Made by a program: the position numbers and the translations under genes
DNA from: Caulobacteraceae bacterium
GTDB lineage: Bacteria > Pseudomonadota > Alphaproteobacteria > Caulobacterales > Caulobacteraceae
Length of the DNA stretch: 44,782 nt
Reading direction: 5' to 3'
NCBI GenBank assembly: GCA_947478785.1
Contig: CANJXI010000026.1
Span: 1 to 44,782, forward strand
Notes under the pieces: model-generated
Databases searched by the model: none
What the model saw: only the letters and a program-made list of their open reading frames with translations
Told to the model about the DNA's origin: nothing
In this document: positions 25,425 through 33,991 of the stretch, piece by piece
How positions within the stretch are numbered: the stretch's first letter is position 1
Layout: each line of letters begins with the position of its first letter

Positions 25425-27158
25425 CTAGCCCCGTCCGCCACGAAGCAGCTTGCCGGGCGTGGCGCCCGTGCATTCGCCATCCCTAAAGGTGACTTCGCCG
25501 TTGACGATGATCGCCTTGTAGCCCCGGGCCTTGCTCACCCGGCGCCACTCCCCGGCCGGCAGGTCGTGGACGATCTCGCCGATCCAATGGGGCTCGATGG
25601 CCAGTTCGGCGAGGTCGTAGACCAGCACGTCGGCGGGCGCGCCTTCGCGCAGCACGCCGCGGTCGCGGAAACCCGCCGCATGGGCCGGCAGGGCGCTCAG
25701 CCGGAAGTGGGCCTCCTCGAGCGTGATCGCCTTCTCGTCGCGGGCGAGCCAGAGGAGGAAGTCGGTGGTGAAGCAGCCGCCGTTGTAGAACTTGGTATGG
25801 GCGCCGCCGTCCGACACGCCCGGGAAGGTGTAGCGCGAACGGGACAGGAGCTCCGCCGTGAAGGTCGGGTCGCGGGCCTCGGGCCTGGGCTGCATGAACT
25901 CGACCTCCAGGTCGCCGGCCAGGGAAAGGTCGAGGAACACGTCGACGACGTGCTTGCCTTCTTCCTCGGCGATCTGGCCGAGGGATTTCCCAAGGTAGTC
26001 CATGAGTTCCGGCTGGTTGTTCACCCCATTGACGATGAGCATGGTGAGCGGCCCGCCGGTTGTCTTGATCCCGTCCTTCTTCAGCAGCCCATGCGGGCTG
26101 ACTTCGTCGCGGAGACCTTGCCGCAGGGCCGGATCGGCGAACTTTGCCCGACGTTCTTCCCGCGTGCCTTGCGTCGCGTGGTTCCAGGACGCGGCGGAAT
26201 CGTAGAGGTTCCACTCGGCGGCGGTGAACACGAAACCGGAGCGCACGGACGCCGCCTGGCCGAAGATGCGCAGGCCGCGCTCGTTGGTCTCGTCCAGCCA
26301 CGCCATCTGGCTCTTGTGGACGGCCGGATCGTTGGTCGCGAACACCGGGTTCCAGATAATGGGCCGCTTGGAGACGGTGGCCATCTTCTCGACAAAGGCG
26401 CGGTCGGCGGCGTCGTCGCCGACATCGTGGGTGATCTCGACGAAGCCTTCGTCGCGCTCGGCCAGGACCTCGCAGAGGTTGAGTAGGTCGGCGTCGCACA
26501 TGGTGTCGGTGACCATCGGCGTGCCGTCGTAGTCCGACTGCACGGAGTTCTCGCCCATCCGCTGGATCGAGAAGCCGCAGAGGCCGGCGTCCATGCCCTC
26601 GTGCAGGAGGCGCTTCATCTCCTGGCGCTCCTCAGGGGTGGCGGGGCGCGACTTGGCGGCCTCCAGGCCCATGACGTAGGTCATCAGCGAGGCGGTCGGC
26701 ATGTACTGCAGACAGTTGACCCCCTTCGGCGCCGCATCGAGGCTGTCCATGTATTCCGGGATGGTCTCCCAGTCCCAGGGCAGGCCCGCCTTCATCGAGG
26801 CGTAGGGGATCGCCTCCACCCGGGTCATGGTCAGCATGGAGCGCTCGCGGAAATCCTCCTTGCAGGGCGCGAAGCCGAAGCCGCAGTTGCCGAGCACCAC
26901 CGAGGTGACGCCGTGCCAGCCGGAGATCGTGCACCAGGGGTCCCAGCGGATTTGTGCGTCGTAGTGGGTGTGGACGTCGATGAAGCCGGGCGCGACGATC
27001 TTGCCGGCCGCGTCGATGACTTCCCGCGCCGTCCCCGGCGCCGGGCCGCCGATCTGAGCGATGCGCCCGTCCTTGATCCAGACATCCGCGCGATAACGCG
27101 GCAGCCGCGTGCCGTCGATTACGACGCCGTCTTTGATGTGCAAGTCGTACTCGACCAT
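25425..27158 (-). CDS. D-aminoacylase-like amidohydrolase (amidohydrolase-3 family)
   Basis: A 577-residue amidohydrolase resembling N-acyl-D-amino-acid deacylases. A small beta-sandwich segment (DLHIKDGVVIDGTRLPRYRA) frames the barrel. The metal motif FIDVHTHYDAQIRWDP gives H63 and H65. The family cysteine C92 lies in VVLGNCGFGFAP, and GGAHTKFYNGGCFTT supplies the late catalytic Asp/His region. The C-terminal part closes the sandwich (GEVTFRDGECTGATPGKLLR). Relatives hydrolyse amides, hydantoins or lactones. The substrate here is unknown. It is first in a minus-strand pair with the epoxide hydrolase gene. Confidence 0.85.
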   Translation of the reverse strand: MVEYDLHIKDGVVIDGTRLPRYRADVWIKDGRIAQIGGPAPGTAREVIDAAGKIVAPGFIDVHTHYDAQIRWDPWCTISGWHGVTSVVLGNCGFGFAPCKEDFRERSMLTMTRVEAIPYASMKAGLPWDWETIPEYMDSLDAAPKGVNCLQYMPTASLMTYVMGLEAAKSRPATPEERQEMKRLLHEGMDAGLCGFSIQRMGENSVQSDYDGTPMVTDTMCDADLLNLCEVLAERDEGFVEITHDVGDDAADRAFVEKMATVSKRPIIWNPVFATNDPAVHKSQMAWLDETNERGLRIFGQAASVRSGFVFTAAEWNLYDSAASWNHATQGTREERRAKFADPALRQGLRDEVSPHGLLKKDGIKTTGGPLTMLIVNGVNNQPELMDYLGKSLGQIAEEEGKHVVDVFLDLSLAGDLEVEFMQPRPEARDPTFTAELLSRSRYTFPGVSDGGAHTKFYNGGCFTTDFLLWLARDEKAITLEEAHFRLSALPAHAAGFRDRGVLREGAPADVLVYDLAELAIEPHWIGEIVHDLPAGEWRRVSKARGYKAIIVNGEVTFRDGECTGATPGKLLRGGRG

Positions 27159-27571
27159 CGTCCGCTCCTCGCCCTTGCGTCCCGCCCGTTCCTGGAGGGC
27201 CGTAGCGGACCCGCCATCAGGCGTTTGTCTCTTCGCCGATGCGTTCCGTCAGGAAGAAGGCCCCCCTGGCGGCGTATGCGTCGGACATCCGGCCCCCGAT
27301 GACGGGCCGAGTGTCCAGCGCTGTTTGGCCTGTCTGATTGATACTTGGCTGGCGGCGTCGCGCAACAAGGTTCGCCCCGGCCGCATCGTGAACACAACGC
27401 CCGCGCTCGAAGCCCAGGTCTCCCGCGGCGGACACGGATTGGCGCTTGCGGGCGATCCTCCAGCCCGTATTAGTCGCGCCCGGCTGGTCCTACCAACGGA
27501 CAGCCCATCGAACTTCAGCACCAGAACACAGCCCGACGAGTAGCGGGCGGCGAACAGGGAAGGATGCCAGC
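27159..27571. other. 413-bp divergent intergenic region
   Basis: This gap separates the amidohydrolase and SDR genes, which point away from each other, so it must hold both promoters. I see an imperfect hairpin at 27283-27316 and no convincing coding sequence or strong sigma-70 boxes. Short open frames run through it but lack ribosome-binding sites and recognisable motifs. Confidence 0.6.
27283..27316. promoter_or_regulatory. Imperfect inverted repeat between divergent genes
   Basis: GGACATCCGGCCC (27283-27295) and GGGCCGAGTGTCC (27304-27316) are complementary at 11 of 13 positions around an 8-base loop. It lies about 125 bp upstream of the amidohydrolase start. It may be an operator. Confidence 0.3.
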
Positions 27572-28516
27572 ATGAAGCGGCTTGAGGGCAAGGTGGCGAT
27601 CGTCACGGGGGCGGGCCAGGGCATCGGCCGCGAGCACGCGCTGCTGCTGGCGCGCGAGGGCGCCAAGGTCATCGTCAACGACATCGGGCTGCGGACACAG
27701 GCCAACGCCGCGTCCGTGGTGGAGGAGATCCGCCAGGCGGGCGGCGTGGCGAGCGCCAACACCACCTCGGCGGACTGGAACGGCGCGCCGCAGATCATCG
27801 CCGACGCCGTGGCGACGTTCGGCTCCATCGACATCCTGGTGAACAACGCCGGCGCCGGCGGGATGAACAACCTCTGGGAATTCACCGAACAGGATTGGGA
27901 CCGGACGTTCGACGTGGGCTGCAAGGGCTACTTCGCGATGATCCGGGCCGCGGCGCCACACATGTGCCGGCAGGGCTCGGGCGCGATCGTCAACACCAGT
28001 TCGGGGTCGGGCTTCGGTCACCCCGGGGCCATCGCCCACGCCTCGGCCCGCGAAGGCGCCATCGGCATTACCCGCACCGTCGCCAAGGAGATCGGCCGCT
28101 TCGGCGTGCGCTGCAACGCCATGCGGCCGTTCGCGGTCGGCAACTCGACGGACGATTTCGCGGTGAAGGCGGCGCCCTGGGCGCGGCTGATGGGCCTGAC
28201 CATGGGTGCGGAACCCGGCAAGGAGCGGCAGATGACGGCCCACTTCGACGCCTCGGCCTTCCCGCCGCGCAAGATCGCGCCTTTCGTGGTTTGGCTGTGC
28301 ACGGACGCCGCCCGGAACATCAACGGGCGGACCTTCGAGGTGCGGGGCGACGACGTGGCCCTCCTGACGGAACCCAAGGCGGAACGGATGATCACCGAAG
28401 TCGGCGGCTGGGACCTGGACGGACTCGACGCCAAGGCGCCGGGCGGCCTGACCGGGGAACTCAGCAATCCCTACACGCTGGACGCATTTCCAGAGATGAA
28501 GGTCTTCGAGGGCTGA
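27572..28516 (+). CDS. SDR-family protein with altered active site
   Basis: A 314-residue SDR resembling the large SDRs related to the 17-beta-HSD4/peroxisomal multifunctional type. The cofactor site is good: TGAGQGIG (12-19) and NNAGAGG (~93-99). At the catalytic position, where Tyr-x3-Lys is expected, the codons give His156-Ala-Ser-Ala-Arg160 (AHASAREGAIG). Both general acid/base residues are thus replaced, while the Ser-rich strand before them (VNTSSGSG) remains. A ~50-residue C-terminal extension ends in PYTLDAFPEMKVFEG. The ATG has a GGGAAGGA ribosome-binding site. Its TGA overlaps the start of the enoyl-CoA hydratase gene by one base. It may bind NAD(P) without classical catalysis or use other chemistry. 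Confidence 0.87.
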   Translation: MKRLEGKVAIVTGAGQGIGREHALLLAREGAKVIVNDIGLRTQANAASVVEEIRQAGGVASANTTSADWNGAPQIIADAVATFGSIDILVNNAGAGGMNNLWEFTEQDWDRTFDVGCKGYFAMIRAAAPHMCRQGSGAIVNTSSGSGFGHPGAIAHASAREGAIGITRTVAKEIGRFGVRCNAMRPFAVGNSTDDFAVKAAPWARLMGLTMGAEPGKERQMTAHFDASAFPPRKIAPFVVWLCTDAARNINGRTFEVRGDDVALLTEPKAERMITEVGGWDLDGLDAKAPGGLTGELSNPYTLDAFPEMKVFEG

Positions 28517-29316
28517 TGACGATGGCGACGGACGCGAACACCGAACAGCTGGTGCTCTACCGGGAACTGGGCGACCACATCGCGCTGGTCACCCTGAACC
28601 GGCCCGCCAAGCGCAACGCCGTTAACGCCGCGCTGGCGAGCGCGCTGGAGGAGATCGTGCGCCGGACGGAGGCCGACCCGGAAATCTTCGCGGTGATCCT
28701 CACGTCCTCCAACAATTCCGTCTTCTGCTCAGGCGCCGACCTTTCGGCCGTGGCGGCGGGCGGCGGGGCGGGCATCAATACGCCCGACGGCGGTTTCGCG
28801 GGCTTCGTCAACGCCAAGCGCCGCAAGCCGTGGATCGCGGCGGTGGAAGGCCAGGCGGTGGCCGGCGGGTTCGAGATCTGCCTGGCGTGCGACCTGATCG
28901 TGGCGGCGGACGACGCCCGCTTCGGCCTGCCGGAGGTGAAGCGCAGCCTGGTGGCCGGGGCCGGCGGCGTGCATCGGCTGCCCAAGACCGCGCCGCGCAA
29001 CATCGCGCTCGAGATCATCATCACGGGCGAGCCCATCCCGGCCAGGCGGGCCTATGAGGTGGGCCTGGTAAACCGCATCGTGCCGGCCGCCGAGCTGCTG
29101 GACGCAGCGACAGCTCTGGCCCGCCTGATCACCGCCAACGCGCCGCTGGCCGTCTGCGAGTCGCTGGACGCCGCCAAGCGGTCGATGAGCGTCAGCGACG
29201 AGGAGGGCGATCAGCTGGCCCGGGACGCCATGACCCGGGTCCGCGCGACGGAGGACTTCATCGAGGGGCCGCGCGCCTTCGTGGAGAAGCGTCCGCCGGT
29301 GTGGCGCGGGCGATAA
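28516..29316 (+). CDS. Enoyl-CoA hydratase/isomerase-family protein
   Basis: A 266-residue crotonase-fold protein, translationally coupled to the SDR upstream (TGATG). A second ATG two codons downstream is also possible. Oxyanion-hole segments are FCSGADLSAVA (~70-80) and GQAVAGGFEICLACD (~112-126). Both glutamates used by true hydratases are present: E120 (GGFEI) and E140 (FGLPEV). It probably hydrates an enoyl-CoA or acts in ring or side-chain beta-oxidation. Pairing with an SDR gives the usual hydratase/dehydrogenase sequence, although the SDR active site is degenerate. Convergent with the SnoaL-like gene, with four bases between stops. Confidence 0.9.
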   Translation: MTMATDANTEQLVLYRELGDHIALVTLNRPAKRNAVNAALASALEEIVRRTEADPEIFAVILTSSNNSVFCSGADLSAVAAGGGAGINTPDGGFAGFVNAKRRKPWIAAVEGQAVAGGFEICLACDLIVAADDARFGLPEVKRSLVAGAGGVHRLPKTAPRNIALEIIITGEPIPARRAYEVGLVNRIVPAAELLDAATALARLITANAPLAVCESLDAAKRSMSVSDEEGDQLARDAMTRVRATEDFIEGPRAFVEKRPPVWRGR

Positions 29317-29320
29317 GGCC

Positions 29321-29827
29321 CTAGCCGGGCGCCTTGGCCTTCGACCAGGCCTCGTGCACCCAAGCCTGTTCGTGGGTGTTGGCGATGTCCTCCTCGTAGC
29401 ACCACTGGCCGTCGCCCGCGTAGGCCATGATCGAGACCATGGCGTAGCGGAACGGCTTGCCCCCGTCCGGCGCCGGCCAGCGGTTGGGGCAGTAGAACAT
29501 GCAGCGGTCACCATCGATCATGAACCATTCCAGGCCCATGCGCATGTCGGTGGGCAGGCCTTTGGTGGCGCCCATCACCCACTTGCGGATGCCCTCGCGC
29601 CCGCCCCGGATGACCCCGAACGAGTGCTCGATATAGATCGCGTCCTCGGTGAACAGATCCGCCCAGGGGTTCCAGTTTCCGGAGGCGGCGCACTGGTTGG
29701 CCAGTTCGAAATACCGCTTAATGGCGGCCTCGACCTCCTGGCGGGGGAATTCGCGGCGCCGGCGCACCTGGTCGCCCAGGTATTCCATGCCCCTGGCCGG
29801 AACCTCCAGCTCATAACCTTCCGCCAC
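29321..29827 (-). CDS. SnoaL/NTF2-fold protein
   Basis: A 168-residue small alpha+beta protein of the SnoaL-like superfamily. I place the start at GTG 29827, preceded by CAGGGAGAAACG; the open frame extends upstream without a ribosome-binding site. The N-terminal helix region includes AAIKRYFELANQCAASGNWN, followed by WADLFTEDAIYIEHSFG, the usual cone-forming strand pattern. Relatives are hydratases, isomerases or epoxide hydrolases, or have no known activity. The gene is divergent from the P450 gene with 151 bp between starts, which suggests joint regulation. Confidence 0.78.
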   Translation of the reverse strand: MAEGYELEVPARGMEYLGDQVRRRREFPRQEVEAAIKRYFELANQCAASGNWNPWADLFTEDAIYIEHSFGVIRGGREGIRKWVMGATKGLPTDMRMGLEWFMIDGDRCMFYCPNRWPAPDGGKPFRYAMVSIMAYAGDGQWCYEEDIANTHEQAWVHEAWSKAKAPG

Positions 29828-29978
29828 GGCGTTTCTCCCTGTTCCCCGCGGTCGTGTCGCCGCGTGTCCTGATGCGCGCGATTCCCCTGGGCAGGGGAGC
29901 GCGATCGTGCAGATAATCTTCGCCAACACGGTCCCGCGTGGAAAGACCGAGGGTGGCTGGCGTGCGGAGGAATTGGAT

Positions 29979-31199
29979 ATGGGCGGCGCGATCTCCGGGC
30001 GGACGCCTGTCCCCGCTCACATCCCGCCGGAACTGGTGCGCGATTTCGACTTCTTCGCGCCGCCGGGGGCGGACGAGGATGTCCACCTGGCCTGGAAGCA
30101 GGTGCAGGACGAAGGGCCGGAGGTGTTCTGGACGCCGCGCAACGGCGGCCACTGGATCGCTACCCGCGCCGAGGACATCCGCGAGGTGCAGTTCAATTTC
30201 GAGCGGTTCAGCCAGCGGGTGCTGACCCTGCCGGCCGACGCCTACGAGCAGACCCTGCTGCCGATCAACGTCGATCCGCCCGTGCATGGTCCGTACCGCA
30301 AGCTGATCATGCCGGCCTTCCTGCCGCGCGCCATCGACCAGCTGGACAGCGCCATCCGGCAGGCGGCCGCCGAGCTGGTGGACGAGCTCGCGCCGCGCGG
30401 CGAATGCGAGTTCGTCGAGGACTTCGCGCGCAAGATGCCGATCTCGGTCTTCCTGAAGATCGTCGACCTGCCCTACGACGACCGCCCGTTCCTGCTGGGC
30501 ATCGTCGACCGCATGCGCGAGCCCGATCCCGACGCGGGGCGCCGCGGCATGGCCGAGGTTGTGGCCTATCTCGGCAAATGGGTTGAGGAACGGCGCGCGC
30601 GGCCGGGCGACGACATCATCAGCACCGTCGTGCATGGCGAGATCGACGGTCGGCCGATCACCGACCACGAGATTTTCCAACTGCTGACGGTGATCCTGCT
30701 GGGCGGCCTGGACACGGTGACCTCCTTGCTGGGATTCATCTGCCGCTTCCTGGCGATGAGCCCCGCGCACCGACACCTGCTGGTCGCCCACCCCGAGCTG
30801 CGCCGCAACGCCGTGGAGGAGCTGATCCGCCGCCACGGGGTGGTGGCCACCGCCCGCTACATCACCGAGGATTTCGTCAGCCGGGGCGTGCAGTTCCGGG
30901 CCGGCGACATCATCCAGATCCCCAACTGCCTCTATGGCCTGGACGAGCGGCTCAATCCCGACCCGCTGACGGTCGATTTCGAGCGGGAGAGCATCCAGCA
31001 CGGCGTCTTCGGCAACGGACCGCACACCTGCCCCGGCGCCGTGCTTACCCGGCGCGAACTGACCGCCTTCCTGGAGTTCTGGCTGGAGAAGATCCCCGAC
31101 TTCGAGATCAGGCCGGGCTCCAGGCCGAAGATGTATTCGGCCGGTGTGAACGGCGTCTCGCGGCTGGAGCTCGTGTGGACGCCGCCGGGGCCGGCCTGA
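29979..31199 (+). CDS. Cytochrome P450
   Basis: A 406-residue soluble bacterial class-I-type P450. I chose the ATG at 29979, preceded by GGAGGA; an upstream in-frame ATG at 29907 has no ribosome-binding site. Motifs: I-helix LLGGLDTVTS with oxygen-activating Thr246, ExxR at E281-R284 (EELIRRH), and the heme loop FGNGPHTCPGAVLTRRE with ligand Cys351. INVDPPVHGPYRK is the conserved C-helix region. It hydroxylates or epoxidises a hydrophobic substrate and needs a ferredoxin and reductase. Neither is encoded in the window. The epoxide hydrolase nearby could act on its product. Confidence 0.95.
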   Translation: MGGAISGRTPVPAHIPPELVRDFDFFAPPGADEDVHLAWKQVQDEGPEVFWTPRNGGHWIATRAEDIREVQFNFERFSQRVLTLPADAYEQTLLPINVDPPVHGPYRKLIMPAFLPRAIDQLDSAIRQAAAELVDELAPRGECEFVEDFARKMPISVFLKIVDLPYDDRPFLLGIVDRMREPDPDAGRRGMAEVVAYLGKWVEERRARPGDDIISTVVHGEIDGRPITDHEIFQLLTVILLGGLDTVTSLLGFICRFLAMSPAHRHLLVAHPELRRNAVEELIRRHGVVATARYITEDFVSRGVQFRAGDIIQIPNCLYGLDERLNPDPLTVDFERESIQHGVFGNGPHTCPGAVLTRRELTAFLEFWLEKIPDFEIRPGSRPKMYSAGVNGVSRLELVWTPPGPA

Positions 31200-31280
31200 A
31201 CCACAGCCGCCTGATTGAACCGGGGCCGGCGGTCCCTTGTTGGTGATGACTTCCTCAATCTGGCAAGCGAAGGAAAGACG

Positions 31281-32174
31281 ATGTCCGAACAGCCTTGCAC
31301 CCTCGGGGAGACACGTCCTCACCACCGAGCGCCGAGATCATCACGGACCGCTGTGCTCCTGGGGCTGGTGCTACTTGCTCCCGGCTGCCCGGCGACCGCG
31401 GCCGACGCCCCATCGCCGGCGGCCGACCCGTGCCCCCGGGCCGCGATGGGGGACATACGCGCCGCCTCGGCCGCGATCCAGCAGATGATGACGCCCGGCG
31501 CCAAGTTCGATTACACGTCGCTTCCGGTCGCCGCCACCCTCAGCGCCGAGGCGGAAAGGCAGAAGCGGGATTTTCCCAACCTTTGCCAATTCCGCGACGC
31601 CAACGCCAAGGTCGTGGCCAGCGGAACGCGGCCCAAGGTCGTCTTCCTGGGGGACTCCATCACCGCGCTCTGGCAGGTGGCCGACCCGGGCTTTTTCTCC
31701 CCGACGATGATCAATCGCGGCATCGGCGGCCAGACCACGCCGCAGATCGAACTACGTTTCTATCCGGACGTCGTGGCCCTTCATCCCCGCATCGTCCACA
31801 TCATCGCCGGCACAAATGACGTGGCCGAGATCACCGGACCGGCTTCCGACGCCACGATCGTCAACAATATCCGCGCGATGATCGACATCGCACAGGCCAA
31901 CGGCATCAAGGTCGTGCTGGGCAGCACGCCGCCCACCAAGTCCTTCTACGGCTCGCCGATCCGGCCTGCCCCTCGGGTGAAGGCCCTGAACGCGCAACTG
32001 AGCCAGCTCGCGAGGGAGAAAAAGGTCGTCTGGGTTGACTACTACGCGAAGCTCACCGACCCGGAGGGCGGCATGCTGGCGGCCTACAGCAACGACGGCG
32101 TCCACCCGAACCGGGACGGCTACGCGGTCATGCGGCTCCTGGCCGAGCAGGCCATCGCCCGCGCGACGCGCTGA
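31281..32174 (+). CDS. Exported SGNH/GDSL-family hydrolase
   Basis: A 297-residue esterase/lipase-like SGNH hydrolase. A long basic N-terminus (~22 residues) is followed by a hydrophobic export segment (TAVLLGLVLLAPGC), perhaps a lipoprotein signal. The four SGNH blocks are visible: GDSIT with Ser126, NRGIGGQTT (~145-153), GTND (177-180) and DGVHP with Asp272 and His275. It removes acyl groups from carbohydrates, lipids or esters, probably in the periplasm. It follows the P450 gene by 81 bp and precedes the tannase-like gene on the same strand. Confidence 0.88.
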   Translation: MSEQPCTLGETRPHHRAPRSSRTAVLLGLVLLAPGCPATAADAPSPAADPCPRAAMGDIRAASAAIQQMMTPGAKFDYTSLPVAATLSAEAERQKRDFPNLCQFRDANAKVVASGTRPKVVFLGDSITALWQVADPGFFSPTMINRGIGGQTTPQIELRFYPDVVALHPRIVHIIAGTNDVAEITGPASDATIVNNIRAMIDIAQANGIKVVLGSTPPTKSFYGSPIRPAPRVKALNAQLSQLAREKKVVWVDYYAKLTDPEGGMLAAYSNDGVHPNRDGYAVMRLLAEQAIARATR

Positions 32175-32319
32175 AGCGCCACCCGCGGTTGACTTGGCTG
32201 ACTCCGGACGCCTGTATGGTCGCCGAACAGCCCTAGGCTAAACGGTCGGGGCGGGCTGGATCCTGCGACAAGAATGACCGGGCCCGCTTCGCATGGGTTC
32301 GGCGGATGGGAGGGCTGCC

Positions 32320-33867
32320 ATGAAGACGCTGATGTTCGCCGCCGCGTTTGGCGTGACCCTGGCCGGAGGTTCGGCCGCGCGGGCCGCCGCGCCTTCGGAG
32401 GCCTGCGACACGGCCACCGTGCAGGCGATGGCGCCGGCGGGCGCGACGGTCGCCTTCGCCGCGCGCGAGGCCGGCAGCTGCCGCGTCAACGGCTATGTGA
32501 CCACGCAAAACCCGGGCCCGAACAAGGTGCTGTTCGTCCTGATGCTGCCCGACCGCTTCAACGGGCGTTACCTCTACCTGGGGGTCGGCGGCGGCGGCGG
32601 CTTCCTGCCCGTGGTGTCCCCTGCCCTGCTGCGTAAGGGCTATGCCGTGGCGGGCAGCGACGGCGGCTCCGGGTCCACGAACATCGCCGACTTCAGCTTC
32701 AATTCCGATCCAGCCCGCAGGCTCGACTTCGCCTGGCGCGCCGTTCACGTCAGCGCGGGCGCGACCCAGCAGATCACCCGGGCCTATTACAAGCGCGGCG
32801 AGCTGCATCGCTACATCAGCGGCTGCTCGGGCGGCGGCCACATGGGGCTGACCAACGCCTTCAAGTTCGGGCGCGAGGACTTCGATGGCGTGATCGCCGG
32901 ATCGGCGTCACTGCCCGACTCCGCCTACGGCCAGAACGCGGCCCTGATCGCCCAGTACCTGCAGCTCCATCCCGACGGCTGGATCTCGCCGGAGCTCCGG
33001 CAGAAGGCCGACGCCGCGATCCTCGCCCGCTACGACGAGCTGGACGGCGCGCGCGACGGCATCGTCTCCGACGAACGCAGCATCGGCGAATTCGACGTCG
33101 GCATCCTGAAACAGGTGGGCTTCACACCTGCCCAGATCGCCACCTTCAACTTCATCCGGGCGGAACACCGGTTCGCGGGACCGGGCGTGCGGAGCGGCCT
33201 GTCCCACCCCGGCTACGCCGTCGCCAACCTGAGTTCCTGGGCCTTCCTACTGGGATCGAGCCCGCCGCCCTGGCCCAGCACCGCCGATGCGGCGGCCAGC
33301 GACCTGATGGGCAAGGGCGCGCCCTTCCTTCACGTCATGACCGACTCGATGATGCGGGCGAAGCACCCGGAGCTCTACTACGTGCAGGTGGCCAATCCCT
33401 CGGAACTGGCGCGGCTGACGCTGGAAGGCGGCGAGCCCGGACCCGACGACTTCGGGACGGCGGCGGCAAGTGGCGTGAAGGTGATCCTGTATCATGGCGT
33501 CTACGACGGGACGGCCAGCTACCGCGAGACGATGCAGAGTTATCAGCGGGTGGCCGCCAGGCATCCGGGCGCCGACGCCTGGCTCCGCTATTTCCCGGTC
33601 GCCGGCCTCGGGCACTGCAGCGGCGGGCCTGGTCCGACCGACGTCGAGGGCCCCCTGCTCGACGCCCTGGCCGAGTGGGTCGAGCAGGGAAAGGCGCCCG
33701 AAACGGTCGTCGCGCCCCGGCAGTCGGCCGACAAGGGCGTGGAGCGTACATTCCGGCTTTGCGCCGAACCCATGCGTGTCGCGTTGAAGGTCGCGGGCGC
33801 CGATCCCGGCGTGGCGGAGAATTGGGTGTGCCGCGCGCCGGCGAACGGCGCCAAGGCGGGCGGCTGA
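32320..33867 (+). CDS. Tannase/feruloyl-esterase-family exported hydrolase
   Basis: A 515-residue PF07519-type esterase with a Sec signal peptide (MKTLMFAAAFGVTLAGGSAA, cleavage after ARA near residue 23). The ATG at 32320 has GGGAGGG upstream. The family's CS-D-HC motif is complete: Cys169-Ser170 in ISGCSGGGHMG, Asp396 in YHGVYDGTAS, and His432-Cys433 in GLGHCSGG. The two cysteines form a disulfide that holds Ser and His together. Such enzymes cleave gallate, ferulate or other aromatic and polyketide esters. With the GDSL hydrolase before it and the transporter after it, it probably trims the substrate before uptake. Confidence 0.93.
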   Translation: MKTLMFAAAFGVTLAGGSAARAAAPSEACDTATVQAMAPAGATVAFAAREAGSCRVNGYVTTQNPGPNKVLFVLMLPDRFNGRYLYLGVGGGGGFLPVVSPALLRKGYAVAGSDGGSGSTNIADFSFNSDPARRLDFAWRAVHVSAGATQQITRAYYKRGELHRYISGCSGGGHMGLTNAFKFGREDFDGVIAGSASLPDSAYGQNAALIAQYLQLHPDGWISPELRQKADAAILARYDELDGARDGIVSDERSIGEFDVGILKQVGFTPAQIATFNFIRAEHRFAGPGVRSGLSHPGYAVANLSSWAFLLGSSPPPWPSTADAAASDLMGKGAPFLHVMTDSMMRAKHPELYYVQVANPSELARLTLEGGEPGPDDFGTAAASGVKVILYHGVYDGTASYRETMQSYQRVAARHPGADAWLRYFPVAGLGHCSGGPGPTDVEGPLLDALAEWVEQGKAPETVVAPRQSADKGVERTFRLCAEPMRVALKVAGADPGVAENWVCRAPANGAKAGG

Positions 33868-33941
33868 GGGCCCGGATTGGAAAGATGACTTTAGCGGCGC
33901 GCGCTACGCGGTATCATCACTGGGCCGAGCGTGGCGCGTGG

Positions 33942-33957
33942 CGGATCGCCAGATCCG
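33942..33957. promoter_or_regulatory. Inverted repeat upstream of transporter gene
   Basis: CGGATC (33942-33947) and GATCCG (33952-33957) are perfect 6-bp arms around GCCA, ending 34 bp before the transporter ATG. The 6-4-6 layout equals that of the TetR operator at 10434 but the sequence differs. It may be an operator for another regulator. Confidence 0.3.
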
Positions 33958-33991
33958 ACAAGTCGACGACCAACGCCGAGCGGGAGGAGAC

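Noticed and set aside
24144..26486. Plus-strand open frame of 780 codons across the epoxide hydrolase and amidohydrolase genes
   Set aside because: It covers the 3' end of one dioxygenase gene and the antisense of two well-supported genes. The composition is shadow-like.
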